DNA of 58,198 nt, from the NCBI GenBank assembly GCA_017434855.1, contig JAFRUA010000072.1, forward strand, positions 1 to 58,198, written 5' to 3'. Positions 43,307 to 52,071 of the stretch are shown here, piece by piece. The stretch comes from Clostridia bacterium (lineage in GTDB: Bacteria > Bacillota > Clostridia > Oscillospirales > Acutalibacteraceae). A program made the translations under genes and the position numbers. How positions within the stretch are numbered: the first letter of the stretch is position 1; every line of letters begins with the position of its first letter. The notes beneath the pieces were generated by a model. That model saw only the letters and a program-made list of their open reading frames with translations. It did not search any database and was not told where the DNA came from.

Positions 43307-44686
43307 TCAGAATTCCAGCTTCTTCTCGATGTACCCGACAAGGTCGGCGATGGGGATGCGCTCCTGCGCCATGGTGTCGCGGTCACGGACGGTCACGCAG
43401 CCGTCGGTCTCGCTGTCGAAGTCATAGGTGATGCAGAACGGCGTGCCGATCTCATCCTGCCGGCGATAACGCTTGCCGATGGAGCCGGCGTCGTCGTACT
43501 CGACGTTGAACTTCTTCTGCAGCGTGTGATAGACTTCGGTCGCCTGCTCGCCGAGCTTCTTTGACAGCGGAAGGATCGCCGCCTTGAAGGGAGCGAGCGC
43601 CGGGTGCAGGTGCAGCACCACGCGGGTGTCGTTCTTTTCGGCGTCCACCACCTCTTCGTCATACGCTTCCACCAGGAAGGCCAGCGCCACGCGGTCGGCG
43701 CCGAGCGACGGCTCGATGACATAGGGCAGATACTTCTCGTTCGTGACGGGGTCAAAGTACTCGAGGCTCTTGCCGCTGGTGGTCTGGTGCGCGGTCAGGT
43801 CAAAGTCGGTGCGGCTGGCAACGCCCCACAGCTCGCCCCAGCCGAACGGGAAGAGGTACTCGAAGTCGGTCGTCGCGTTGGAATAGTGCGACAGCTCCTT
43901 CTGCTCATGGTCGCGCAGCTTGAGGTTGTCCTCCTTCATGCCGAGCGACAGCAGGAACTGCTTGCAGTAGTCCTTCCAGTACGCGAACCAGTCCAGCTCG
44001 GTGCCGGGCTTGCAGAAGAATTCCAGCTCCATCTGCTCAAACTCGCGGATGCGGAAGATGAAGTTGCCCGGCGTGATCTCGTTGCGGAAGCTCTTGCCGA
44101 TCTGGCAGACGCCGAACGGGACCTTGCGGCGCGTGGTGCGCTGAATGTTCAGGAAGTTGACAAAGATGCCCTGCGCCGTCTCCGGGCGAAGATACAGCTC
44201 GCTCTTCGCGTCCTCGGTCACGCCCTGGAAGGTCTTGAACATCAGGTTGAATTTGCGGATGTCAGTGAAGTTGCAGCTTCCGCACTCGGGGCAGACGATG
44301 TTGTTGTCCTTGATGTACTGGCTCATCTGCTCAAAGCTCCAGCCGGCCGGGTTGACGCCGGTGTCTTCGATCAGCTTGTCGGCGCGGTGGCGGGTCTTGC
44401 AGTCCTTGCAGTCCATCAGCGGATCGGAGAAGCCGCCGACGTGGCCACTGGCGACCCAGACCTGCGGGTTCATCAAAATCGCGCTGTCCAGCCCGACGTT
44501 GTACGGGTTTTCCTGCACGAACTTTTTCCACCATGCGCGCTTGACGTTATTCTTGAACTCCACGCCCAGCGGACCGTAGTCCCACGAGTTGGACAGTCCG
44601 CCGTAAATCTCGCTGCCGGGGTACACAAAGCCTCTGCCCTTGCAGAGGGTGACGATCTTTTCCATGGTTTTTTCGGTGTTCTTCAT
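43307..44686 (-). CDS. glyS: Glycine-tRNA ligase (single-chain, alpha2 type)
   Basis: A 459-residue class II synthetase of the dimeric GlyRS type (not the GlyQ/GlyS tetramer). [20 protein letters not shown] at the N-terminus, a zinc-type Cys set ([17 protein letters not shown]), motif 2 in [20 protein letters not shown] and an anticodon-binding C-terminal domain are seen. The ATG at 44686 follows GGAGG; a longer frame upstream lacks a ribosome site. No T-box leader was found. Confidence 0.97.
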   Translation of the reverse strand: MKNTEKTMEKIVTLCKGRGFVYPGSEIYGGLSNSWDYGPLGVEFKNNVKRAWWKKFVQENPYNVGLDSAILMNPQVWVASGHVGGFSDPLMDCKDCKTRHRADKLIEDTGVNPAGWSFEQMSQYIKDNNIVCPECGSCNFTDIRKFNLMFKTFQGVTEDAKSELYLRPETAQGIFVNFLNIQRTTRRKVPFGVCQIGKSFRNEITPGNFIFRIREFEQMELEFFCKPGTELDWFAYWKDYCKQFLLSLGMKEDNLKLRDHEQKELSHYSNATTDFEYLFPFGWGELWGVASRTDFDLTAHQTTSGKSLEYFDPVTNEKYLPYVIEPSLGADRVALAFLVEAYDEEVVDAEKNDTRVVLHLHPALAPFKAAILPLSKKLGEQATEVYHTLQKKFNVEYDDAGSIGKRYRRQDEIGTPFCITYDFDSETDGCVTVRDRDTMAQERIPIADLVGYIEKKLEF

Positions 44687-44784
44687 AGCGACCTCCTGTG
44701 TGTCGAAAATCATTTCATGTTATCATATAACAAAAATGGAAAAGTGTCAAGGTTTTTTTGTACGCGCCGCACGTCGAGGCAACC

Positions 44785-44819
44785 GAAAGAAAACCCCGCC
44801 GCCCAACGTGAGCGACGGG
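44785..44819 (-). terminator. Terminator of the four-pass membrane protein gene
   Basis: On the minus strand CCCGTCG / CGGCGGG (one U-G pair) with an 11-nt loop, followed by GTTTTCTTT, 13 bases after the stop. Confidence 0.75.
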
Positions 44820-44831
44820 AATGCGGTTTGA

Positions 44832-46385
44832 TTATTTCTTCTTTGAACGCAGTTGCTTGTTTGCCGCGATATACCGCATGGATTCGGCGGTATAGCCGAG
44901 CATCGCCCGCGGGCAAAGGGGCGCCAGTTGAAGAATGATCTTCGGGATCTGCTCCTCCTGATACGGCGGGTACTGGAAGTTGACTTCGTCGCCGTAGCGA
45001 TTCACGGCGGTCACCGCGGTCTGATCCCTGCGGGCATTTGTTTTGTGCACGGATTTGTAAAGGCTCAGCACTTCCCCGGTTTCAACAACGCTCCGGTTCT
45101 TCTCATTGCGTGAAAGGATATAGTTTCCGTCAGACACCAGATACTCGTCGGCATAGACCGGGTTTGCGCAGGCGCTTTCATAGATCGCGTCCACGTCGCC
45201 GTATTCCTCCAGCAGCGCCAACTGCGCCTTGATCTTTTTGCGCTTGAACAGATAGACAAGAAGGAAGATGAGCGTCACGGTTGCCCAAATAACAGCCAGT
45301 CCGGAATAAACCGCATTATAATCTTTCTGCGGTCCGTCATGCACCTTGAGCTGAATGGATTTGTTGACGGGGATCACGCTGGCTTGCCCGACCAGATCTC
45401 TGTCAAGTCTGGATTTGACGTCAGACGACAAGTCTTCCACGTCGGCAAAAATTTCAATCGGGTTCGCTTTGCCGGAAATGGTTTTTGTTTCCAGTTTTTT
45501 CAGGTTTTCATCATAATACTTCTCATCGCATTTGATCACAAAGAAATTGTCGTGGTCATCACAGGCAACACAATAGTAATTGCTGGAATCGCTCGTCTTT
45601 TTTCCGCTCTTTTCATATACGAAATATTGCTCGTATGCGGGAACCACAAACGTCAGCTTCGCGGTCACATAGTCTCCCTTTTTGGATTCATTGCTGAAAA
45701 CGGTCGGGGTCTTCAGCGGCGCGTTGGCCAAATCCACCATCGTAAGCACAAAAAACAGCAAAAACGCTGCCAGGAAAACCAGCAAAATGATCTTGAATGT
45801 TCTCTTTTTCTTCTTCAGCCGCTCAATCTTTTCGGTCGCGTCCGGCGGGATCGCAGGCACAAATGCGGGCGGTGTTTCCGGCGGGCGATCAAAGTTCGGC
45901 AGCGGCGCCGGTTCCGGTTGATTCATTTGCGGGTTGTTTTGCATTTCGTTGTCCATGTTCGTTTCCTCGCTTCCTTTGTTTTTGTTTTTTGCCTTTTCGT
46001 TTGCCTTCCTTTCGGCAATTGTTTCCTGCAAATATTGATACGCCTGCGGATTGAGCTCCCTGATCCATTGCAGCGTAAGATTTGACGGAAACTCCTGATA
46101 CCTGTCGATCGCATACTGCGTGTCGATCGCCATGCTTTGCGCGGCGCCCGCCTCGATCATCTGTGCCTTCCACTTGCGAAACGCTTTTTTCTCCGCCATG
46201 TTGTCCGCCCAGATCTGAAACGCAACGCCCAACACAACCATCACCACGCCAACGGGGATGGTTTCATAATCTTTTCGTGACACAAGCGAACTGACCGCCG
46301 TCACAACGCCCATCAGAAGCAGCACGCCGCCCAAAAAGCTCAGCACGGTTGCACCGCCGCTTTTTTTATAGAACGTGAATTTCAT
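44832..46385 (-). CDS. Four-pass membrane protein of unknown function
   Basis: A 517-residue protein I cannot name. It has two N-terminal membrane helices (VLSFLGGVLLLMGVVTAVSS and IPVGVVMVVLGVAFQIWA), a charged helical region, a Pro-rich linker (about 160-190), a Lys-rich stretch, a third helix near 199-222, an extracytoplasmic domain of about 135 residues (with YYCVACDDHDNFF), a fourth helix near 358-382 and a cytoplasmic C-terminal domain (EYGDVDAIYESACANPVYAD..., ILQLAPLCPRAMLGYTAESM). The ATG follows GGGGGAG. Its promoter is a near-consensus box with tandem direct repeats just upstream. A signalling or stress role is only a guess. Confidence 0.65.
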   Translation of the reverse strand: MKFTFYKKSGGATVLSFLGGVLLLMGVVTAVSSLVSRKDYETIPVGVVMVVLGVAFQIWADNMAEKKAFRKWKAQMIEAGAAQSMAIDTQYAIDRYQEFPSNLTLQWIRELNPQAYQYLQETIAERKANEKAKNKNKGSEETNMDNEMQNNPQMNQPEPAPLPNFDRPPETPPAFVPAIPPDATEKIERLKKKKRTFKIILLVFLAAFLLFFVLTMVDLANAPLKTPTVFSNESKKGDYVTAKLTFVVPAYEQYFVYEKSGKKTSDSSNYYCVACDDHDNFFVIKCDEKYYDENLKKLETKTISGKANPIEIFADVEDLSSDVKSRLDRDLVGQASVIPVNKSIQLKVHDGPQKDYNAVYSGLAVIWATVTLIFLLVYLFKRKKIKAQLALLEEYGDVDAIYESACANPVYADEYLVSDGNYILSRNEKNRSVVETGEVLSLYKSVHKTNARRDQTAVTAVNRYGDEVNFQYPPYQEEQIPKIILQLAPLCPRAMLGYTAESMRYIAANKQLRSKKK

Positions 46386-46430
46386 CTGATTCTCCCCCGT
46401 TTGCAGCGCTGCTGTGCGCTTGGCGGTGAT

Positions 46431-46459
46431 ATTATACAGAGTTTCGGGATGCAAGTCAA
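46431..46459 (-). promoter_or_regulatory. Promoter of the four-pass membrane protein gene
   Basis: On the minus strand TTGACT (46454-46459), 17 bp, TATAAT (46431-46436), 45 bases before the ATG. Confidence 0.85.
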
Positions 46460-46471
46460 CCCTTTTGCGAC

Positions 46472-46501
46472 GAACGGTCGATTTTCCGGGATGAACGGTC
46501 G
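46472..46501. promoter_or_regulatory. Tandem 9-bp direct repeats upstream of the promoter
   Basis: GAACGGTCG occurs at 46472-46480 and again at 46493-46501, a period of 21 bp (two helical turns), 12 bases upstream of the -35. Same-face direct repeats in this position are typical of activator binding sites such as those of response regulators. Confidence 0.5.
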
Positions 46502-46541
46502 TTTGGCGGCGCTCTGCCGGGCCGCACGCACCACGCATCAT

Positions 46542-46584
46542 CAAAAACTGACGGGACTGCCGCGTTTCTTTTGCGGCAGTCCCG
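46542..46584 (-). terminator. Terminator of nadE
   Basis: A perfect 12-bp stem CGGGACTGCCGC / GCGGCAGTCCCG with a 9-nt loop and, on the minus strand, CAGTTTTTG. It starts 23 bases after the nadE stop. Confidence 0.9.
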
Positions 46585-46606
46585 TTGATTCATTGTGTTC
46601 TTTTGT

Positions 46607-47332
46607 TTACGGCTCGTATTCAAACGCTGGCATCAATTGCAGCTTGAACAGGTTCAGTTTGTGCAGACGGTCGATGCGCGCCTTGTGCTCGGCGTTTTCG
46701 ATCACGCCCTCGCGGATGTAGCGGTCCAGCTCGGCATAGGTGAAACCGAGGTTGTCCTCATCCGTTTTGCCGGACAGGCCGTCGATGGGCACCTTGTCCA
46801 CCAGTTCCGCGGGCAGCCCGAGCAGCCGGCCGATCGCCTTGACCTCGCCGACCGTCAGGTGTGACATGGGGCTGAAATCGCCGGCCGCGTCGCCGTACCG
46901 CGTGGAATAGCCGACCCAATCCTCCGACAGGTTGCAGGTGTTGACCACCCGGCCGTTGTGGGTCTGCGAGACTGCGTACAGCGTCGCCATACGGATGCGC
47001 GCAGGCAGGTTGGTCGTGCTCTGCTTTGACAGCGGGAACGGGATCGCGTTGGTGACGCCGTCCACCGCGTCTTTGATGTTGACGACGAAGTGACGGATCC
47101 CAAGATGATCCGCCAGCTTTTGGGCGCAGTCAATGTCGGCCTGCTCGCCGCAAGGCATCAGCACGCCGATCACACGGTCCTTGCCCAGCGCCTCGACGCA
47201 CAGCGCCGCCGCAACCGAGCTGTCTTTGCCGCCGGAAATGCCGATGACCGCGTTGCAGCCGGGGCCGTTTTCTTCAAAGAACGCGCGGATCCATGCCACG
47301 CAGTCGTTTTTCACCTGTTCTGCGTTGAACAT
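46607..47332 (-). CDS. nadE: NAD+ synthase, ammonia-dependent
   Basis: A 241-residue enzyme that amidates deamido-NAD using ATP and ammonia. The ATP-pyrophosphatase P-loop SGGKDSS is at residues 33-39, with NTCNLSEDWVGYSTRYGDAAGDFSP as the deamido-NAD contact region (given here in parts: NTCNLSEDWVGYST). It lacks the glutaminase domain of longer NadE forms, so it uses free ammonia. The ATG follows AAAGGAGG. It is downstream of fba with an intervening terminator. Confidence 0.95.
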   Translation of the reverse strand: MFNAEQVKNDCVAWIRAFFEENGPGCNAVIGISGGKDSSVAAALCVEALGKDRVIGVLMPCGEQADIDCAQKLADHLGIRHFVVNIKDAVDGVTNAIPFPLSKQSTTNLPARIRMATLYAVSQTHNGRVVNTCNLSEDWVGYSTRYGDAAGDFSPMSHLTVGEVKAIGRLLGLPAELVDKVPIDGLSGKTDEDNLGFTYAELDRYIREGVIENAEHKARIDRLHKLNLFKLQLMPAFEYEP

Positions 47333-47349
47333 TTCGTATCCTCCTTTTC

Positions 47350-47379
47350 AAAAGCGGCGCACCCCAAACGAGATGCGCC
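47350..47379 (-). terminator. Terminator of fba
   Basis: Stem GGCGCA / TGCGCC plus flanking pairs, about 12-nt loop, followed on the minus strand by GCTTTTG, 25 bases after the fba stop and just before the nadE ribosome site. Confidence 0.65.
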
Positions 47380-47403
47380 TGTGTTGTAACCATTGACTTA
47401 CAG

Positions 47404-48339
47404 TTATGCTTTACCCGCACAGCCCAAAACGTCATTGATCTTGTGTTCGACCATGCCTTGAATCGCCGCTCTTGCCGGCTTGAGGTACTGGCGCGGATCG
47501 AAGTGATCCGGATGCTCGGCAAAGTGCTTGCGGATCGCCGCCGTCATTGCAAGACGCAGGTCCGAGTCGATGTTGATTTTGCAGACCGCCATGGTCGCGG
47601 CCTTGGCCAGCATCTCTTCGGGAATGCCGATGGCGTCCGGCATCTGGCCGCCGTATTGGTTGATCTCTTTGACGAATTCCTGCGGAACCGAGGACGCGCC
47701 GTGCAGCACGATCGGGAACCCGGGCAGCTTTTTGCTGACCTCTTCCAGAATGTCGAAGCGAAGCTGCGGCTTCTGGCCGGGCTTGAACTTATAGGCGCCG
47801 TGCGACGTGCCGATCGCGATGGCGAGGGAATCCACGCCCGTGCGGGTCACAAAGTCATAGACCTGATTCGGGTCGGTGTAGCTGGCGTTGCCCTCTTCCA
47901 CCGCAACGTCGTCTTCCACGCCGGCCAGGGTGCCGAGCTCGCCTTCCACAACCACGCCGTGCGCGTGCGCATAGTCGACGACCTTTTTGGTCACCGCGAC
48001 GTTCTCTTCGTACGGCAGGGAGGAGCCGTCGATCATAACAGAAGTGAAACCGCCGTCAATGCAGCTTTTGCAGGTCTCAAAATCCGGGCCGTGGTCCAGA
48101 TGCAGCGCGATGGGCAGCCCCGTTTCTTTTTCCGCCGCCTCGACGAGCTTGACAAGATAGGTGTGGTTCGCATAGGCGCGCGCGCCCTTGGACACCTGAA
48201 GGATCAGGGGGGCGTTCAGCTTTTTGGCCGCTTCGGTGATGCCCTGGATGATTTCCATGTTGTTGACGTTGAACGCGCCGATGGCATAGCCGCCCTCATA
48301 GGCGTCCTTGAACATTTTTGTGGTTGTGACTAATGGCAT
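47404..48339 (-). CDS. fba: Class II fructose-bisphosphate aldolase
   Basis: A 311-residue zinc aldolase that cleaves fructose-1,6-bisphosphate in glycolysis. Zinc and catalytic residues lie in HLDHGPDFETC, the IGTSHGAYKF phosphate loop and LHGASSVP. The length suggests the IIA subtype. The ATG at 48339 follows AAGGAG; the first in-frame ATG at 48366 lacks a ribosome site. It lies 68 bases downstream of the SpoIID-like gene. Confidence 0.97.
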   Translation of the reverse strand: MPLVTTTKMFKDAYEGGYAIGAFNVNNMEIIQGITEAAKKLNAPLILQVSKGARAYANHTYLVKLVEAAEKETGLPIALHLDHGPDFETCKSCIDGGFTSVMIDGSSLPYEENVAVTKKVVDYAHAHGVVVEGELGTLAGVEDDVAVEEGNASYTDPNQVYDFVTRTGVDSLAIAIGTSHGAYKFKPGQKPQLRFDILEEVSKKLPGFPIVLHGASSVPQEFVKEINQYGGQMPDAIGIPEEMLAKAATMAVCKINIDSDLRLAMTAAIRKHFAEHPDHFDPRQYLKPARAAIQGMVEHKINDVLGCAGKA

Positions 48340-48407
48340 GATACATTCTCCTTTTTTATTTTGCATCTATTACATCTGCGGCAAAGCGCCGCAATCATAA
48401 CCGCGAT

Positions 48408-50579
48408 TTATGCGCCGGGGGTATAGACCAGCTTGAAGCAGTGCGAGCGGATGCGGCCTTCCATCAGCTTGCTGCGGAATTCGTTGCCGGTGATCACCTT
48501 GCCGCCGACGTTGACGGTGGAAACATAGCCGATGTCGGCGTTGACCGCCTGGTCATGCGTCAGCACGGTGATCCAGGTCGACGGGTCGCCGTTGAGCTCC
48601 ACGCTGAGGTTTTTGCTGGCCAGCGCCTTGAGATCTGCGCTGGAGATCGAGAAGGTCGTTTGATACCCCGTCGCGTTCTGGTCAAACCAACTGGGCCGGC
48701 CGCCGCGCAGATACGGATAATCGTTCGTCCCGCCCCAAACATTGACAAAGGATGTGGTCTTGCCCGCGCTGGTGGCATGGAACGGAGTCAGCGCGGTCTG
48801 CCCGTTATAGGACAGATACAGTCCGGCCTGCATGACCTCATCCACAACCGACAGGCACTGCTGCGACGGCTCTTTGCCATAGGCGTTGGCGCTGGTGTTC
48901 AGGTTGAAGTTGTTATACTTTGCAAAGGTATACAGCGCAACCGCCTGGGCTTTCAGCGCCTCACGCTGAGAGGAGCCGCTCATTTCGGCTTCCAGCGCAG
49001 AGGCGAGGTATTGCCGGGTTTCATAGGCCGCGCCGCCGTAATTGATCGACGCGGGATACACGTCGCCGAACACCAGTGTCGTACCGTAATAATAATTGGC
49101 AAGGATCTGTGCATAATCCCAGCCGATGCTGGCCAGATAGTTTGCACCGGTCTGGCTCAGGCCGACGCCGTGGCCGTAGCCGAACACATAGAAGGTGAAC
49201 GTGCCGCTGGTGGACGGCGCAGGGGCGGCGGTGGGCGAAGCGGAAACATCGGTTGCGGCCGGTTCTGCCGGCGCAAGATAATTGCCGGGAACATCTGCCG
49301 GCGGCGTGGTCTGTGACGTCGGCACGGTCGGCAGCGTGGTTTGGTCCGGCACCTGGCTGCTCACGGTCGGCAGCGTCGATTGGTCGCTCACACCCACTGC
49401 GGATTGCGAGACGTCTGAAACGGTGGGTTCTTCCGTATTCTTGGCGTGCATCATCTTCCAGACAATGACGGTCGGCACAAGGATTGCCGCAAGCAGAATC
49501 AGCGCAGCAAAGACAACGATGCCCTTTGAAATCTTTTTATCCTGCCCCGGCGCGCCGGCGGTTCCGGGCGTCAGCGCCATGGTTTGTTCGGCGCTGTCGC
49601 TGTCCTGAACCTTTTGACAGATCGTGTCAAACAGCACCATGATGCAGTGCGGCAGCATCAGCCGCAGGTCCGCATCCGAAGAGGTGGTGACCTTTTTTGC
49701 CTTGGTCCCGTCCTTGTCGGAAACGGCGACCAGCGCGAAATAGCTTTGCCCGTCTACCCGCTCATCTGAAAAGATATCGGAAATCGCGGCGCCATACTCT
49801 GCGCCGGACTGCGCGCGCGCATCCTTTGCCCTGCGCAGGATCGCGGCAAACGGCGTTTCATCCTCGGCCTGCGTCTGCATATCCATGGGAACAAACTCAA
49901 TGCAGTCTGAAAAATGCTCCACCGTCTGCGGCAGCCCGGCCAGCAGCGAAGTCGCGTCGCCCTGGGCCAGGGCCAGCCGGCAGTCGTTTTGCGTCAGGAC
50001 CGAGATCACCCGGCGCGCCGGCGTTTCAAAATCCACTGCCGCGTCCGGCGTTTCGGTCGGCGCCTCATCCGCTGCCGCGGGCTGGGCCGGGGCAGAAAAG
50101 GAACGGATCAACGCTTCCAGCACACGGTCCAGCCGTGTGAAATCCAGGGGCAGAAGTGTCACCGCGCCGGCGCCGGACGGCACCGTAAAGCCGCTGAACA
50201 ACCCGTCCTCGGTCAAAAGAGGCATGCTGCCGTCGGCAATGATGCAGTGCGCCCGACTGTCGACCGCCTGGGTCTTTTCACCGTCCTCGGCCAGATACTG
50301 CGCCATCGCGTCCGCAACCTCCGGCGAAAAGCGCTCTGCCAGATTCAGCTTTGCAATCAGGCTGCGCTTGACCGCCAGATAATCGCCGGTTTCCGCAGCG
50401 ACCAGCACGGTGTCGCCGTCCTCTGCCGCAAAGCGCGACGCGGTCAGCATGGCGTCATAGTTTTCAAAGCTTTGAAGATTCTCCTCCAGCAGCCCATAGG
50501 GTTCCAGCGTCAGACAGATCTTATAAACGGCGTCTGATGAAAAGGCCGAAAGATTTTCTAATGTAAACAGCTTGATCAT
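48408..50579 (-). CDS. Membrane protein: degenerate CinA-like domain plus permuted SpoIID/LytB domain
   Basis: A 723-residue protein starting MIKLFTLENLSAFSSDAVYK after GGAGG. Residues 1-320 resemble the neighbouring CinA in layout (GSMPLLTEDGLFSGF for its G...N-x-x-G-x-x-x-G segment, then GAEYGAAISDIF and YFALVAVSDKDGTK) but lack the CinA catalytic T-A-E-S-C and A-G-P-G motifs. A membrane helix lies at about 350-375, followed by a Pro/Thr/Ser-rich stalk (about 380-450). The outside part is a SpoIID domain in unusual order: GYGHGVGLSQTGANYLA at about 465 comes before ALEAEMSG...REALKAQAVALYTF (catalytic Glu about 532) and IRSHCFKL at about 710; normally the GHGVGMSQ block is C-terminal. SpoIID enzymes are lytic transglycosylases acting on denuded glycan. 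Activity here is inferred from the retained Glu. Confidence 0.8.
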   Translation of the reverse strand: MIKLFTLENLSAFSSDAVYKICLTLEPYGLLEENLQSFENYDAMLTASRFAAEDGDTVLVAAETGDYLAVKRSLIAKLNLAERFSPEVADAMAQYLAEDGEKTQAVDSRAHCIIADGSMPLLTEDGLFSGFTVPSGAGAVTLLPLDFTRLDRVLEALIRSFSAPAQPAAADEAPTETPDAAVDFETPARRVISVLTQNDCRLALAQGDATSLLAGLPQTVEHFSDCIEFVPMDMQTQAEDETPFAAILRRAKDARAQSGAEYGAAISDIFSDERVDGQSYFALVAVSDKDGTKAKKVTTSSDADLRLMLPHCIMVLFDTICQKVQDSDSAEQTMALTPGTAGAPGQDKKISKGIVVFAALILLAAILVPTVIVWKMMHAKNTEEPTVSDVSQSAVGVSDQSTLPTVSSQVPDQTTLPTVPTSQTTPPADVPGNYLAPAEPAATDVSASPTAAPAPSTSGTFTFYVFGYGHGVGLSQTGANYLASIGWDYAQILANYYYGTTLVFGDVYPASINYGGAAYETRQYLASALEAEMSGSSQREALKAQAVALYTFAKYNNFNLNTSANAYGKEPSQQCLSVVDEVMQAGLYLSYNGQTALTPFHATSAGKTTSFVNVWGGTNDYPYLRGGRPSWFDQNATGYQTTFSISSADLKALASKNLSVELNGDPSTWITVLTHDQAVNADIGYVSTVNVGGKVITGNEFRSKLMEGRIRSHCFKLVYTPGA

Positions 50580-50619
50580 AGTGTTCCTCCGTTGTTCACT
50601 TATTTTACCGTCGTTATCT

Positions 50620-52071
50620 TTAATAGACCGACCAGCGGGGACTGCTTGCATATGGGTTGGTTTTTTTCTTGCTGTCATACCACGCCTGCGGGTAGCGGGG
50701 GGTGGCGTTCCACACAGCGCGCGACGTGTCGACCCCGGTGCTTTCGCCCGGCCGCACCAGCCGCGCCACCACCACCAGCCGCGCCTCGTTGAATTCATGC
50801 GAGCAGGTGGACAGCGTCAAAAGCTTGTCGCTTGGCAAAACGTCAACGCCGGTGTCATAGATCGACCGCTGCGCCAGCTCGTTGAGATAGGACGCGCGCT
50901 TTTCTTCCGACGCAAGATTGGTAAAGAAGTAATTGAACAGGTAGCCGCCGTCTTCGGCCGGTTCGGAATTTGTGATGAACACGGCAAAGACCTTCCAGCT
51001 GTAATCGTGATAGAGCGTGTTGAACTGAATGACCGGGGCTTTTTTATACCCGTCCAGCGACTTATAGTTGTCCAGCGTACCAAAAATGGTGTTGTTGTTC
51101 ATGTGGTGCCCGTAGATCACGGTGTTGGTATCGAGCGCGTCGATCCGGTTCAGGCAGGAAACAAACGGGCAGCCGTATTTTGTATCCTGCTTGTCAAAGT
51201 TTTTATAGAGATAATCGCCGTCGTTGCGCGTCTGGACGACCGGCAGGCTCAGCCCGATCCCGTCAGCTTCCAGATAGCCGACAAAATCCTGATTGCGCGC
51301 ATAATAATTCGCGTATTTGAACTGCATATTCTGCGGGAACGTCACGTTCGGGTGCTGTTCGCGGATCTGCTGCCACATCTGCTCGTCGGTCAGCTCGATC
51401 ACGTTGCCGACAGCGTCCATCGTGGTGCCGCGCGCAATGGTATATTCCTCCTGCGCCAGCTCGTCGCTGAGTTCGTCATTTTCTTTTGCGGCAAAATGCT
51501 CCCGCGCCAGCCAAACGCCGCCGCCCACGATCGCGATCAGGCAAACGACCATCGCCGCAATGAACAGAATCTTTTTCCATTTTGCTTTCGCGTGCGTTTC
51601 TTCGTCGCCCGGCTGTGCGATATCAAGCTCTTCCACGGCAAGCGCGGTGCCCTCCGGCGCGGTCACGGGCGCCGGTTTCGGCAGCGGAATCTCCCGCGCA
51701 GCGGCGTCGATCTCGTCCACGGCAAAGCTGCCGATCGCTTCGGTCGCCGCCGTCATCGGCTCAGTCTCTGTCAGCGAAAAATCCTCGGTCTCCGTCATGG
51801 TGCCCGGCCGCTCTTTCGGTTCAAAGTCCGTGCTTTGGAACACGATGCGCGTACCGGTGTTCACACCCTCCGGCAGTCCCTCCAGCCGCGCTTCCGGCTG
51901 CGGTTGGGCCGCCGGCTGGGGCTGGGGCTGCGTGGTCAGCATCTGCTGCAGCAGCACGGTGATCTGATCGTCGGAAAGCTGGGACTGCGGTTCCGGCTGT
52001 GTCGGTTCCTGCGGCCATTGGCGCTTCGCCTCCTCCGGACGGATGTCGCCGTCGTTGTAAATGTTTCTCAT
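50620..52071 (-). CDS. srtB: Class B sortase with long cytoplasmic N-terminal tail
   Basis: A 483-residue cysteine transpeptidase. The N-terminal 160 residues are a Gln/Pro/Glu-rich cytoplasmic tail, one membrane helix is at about 165-188 (KKILFIAAMVVCLIAIVGGG), and the outside part is a sortase B fold: VIYGHHMNN supplies the His (about 320), LTLSTCSHEF the Cys (about 420) and VVVARL the Arg (about 432). Class B enzymes usually recognise NPQTN-like signals, but no such substrate is visible in the window. The ATG overlaps the cinA stop by four bases (ATGA). Confidence 0.92.
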   Translation of the reverse strand: MRNIYNDGDIRPEEAKRQWPQEPTQPEPQSQLSDDQITVLLQQMLTTQPQPQPAAQPQPEARLEGLPEGVNTGTRIVFQSTDFEPKERPGTMTETEDFSLTETEPMTAATEAIGSFAVDEIDAAAREIPLPKPAPVTAPEGTALAVEELDIAQPGDEETHAKAKWKKILFIAAMVVCLIAIVGGGVWLAREHFAAKENDELSDELAQEEYTIARGTTMDAVGNVIELTDEQMWQQIREQHPNVTFPQNMQFKYANYYARNQDFVGYLEADGIGLSLPVVQTRNDGDYLYKNFDKQDTKYGCPFVSCLNRIDALDTNTVIYGHHMNNNTIFGTLDNYKSLDGYKKAPVIQFNTLYHDYSWKVFAVFITNSEPAEDGGYLFNYFFTNLASEEKRASYLNELAQRSIYDTGVDVLPSDKLLTLSTCSHEFNEARLVVVARLVRPGESTGVDTSRAVWNATPRYPQAWYDSKKKTNPYASSPRWSVY

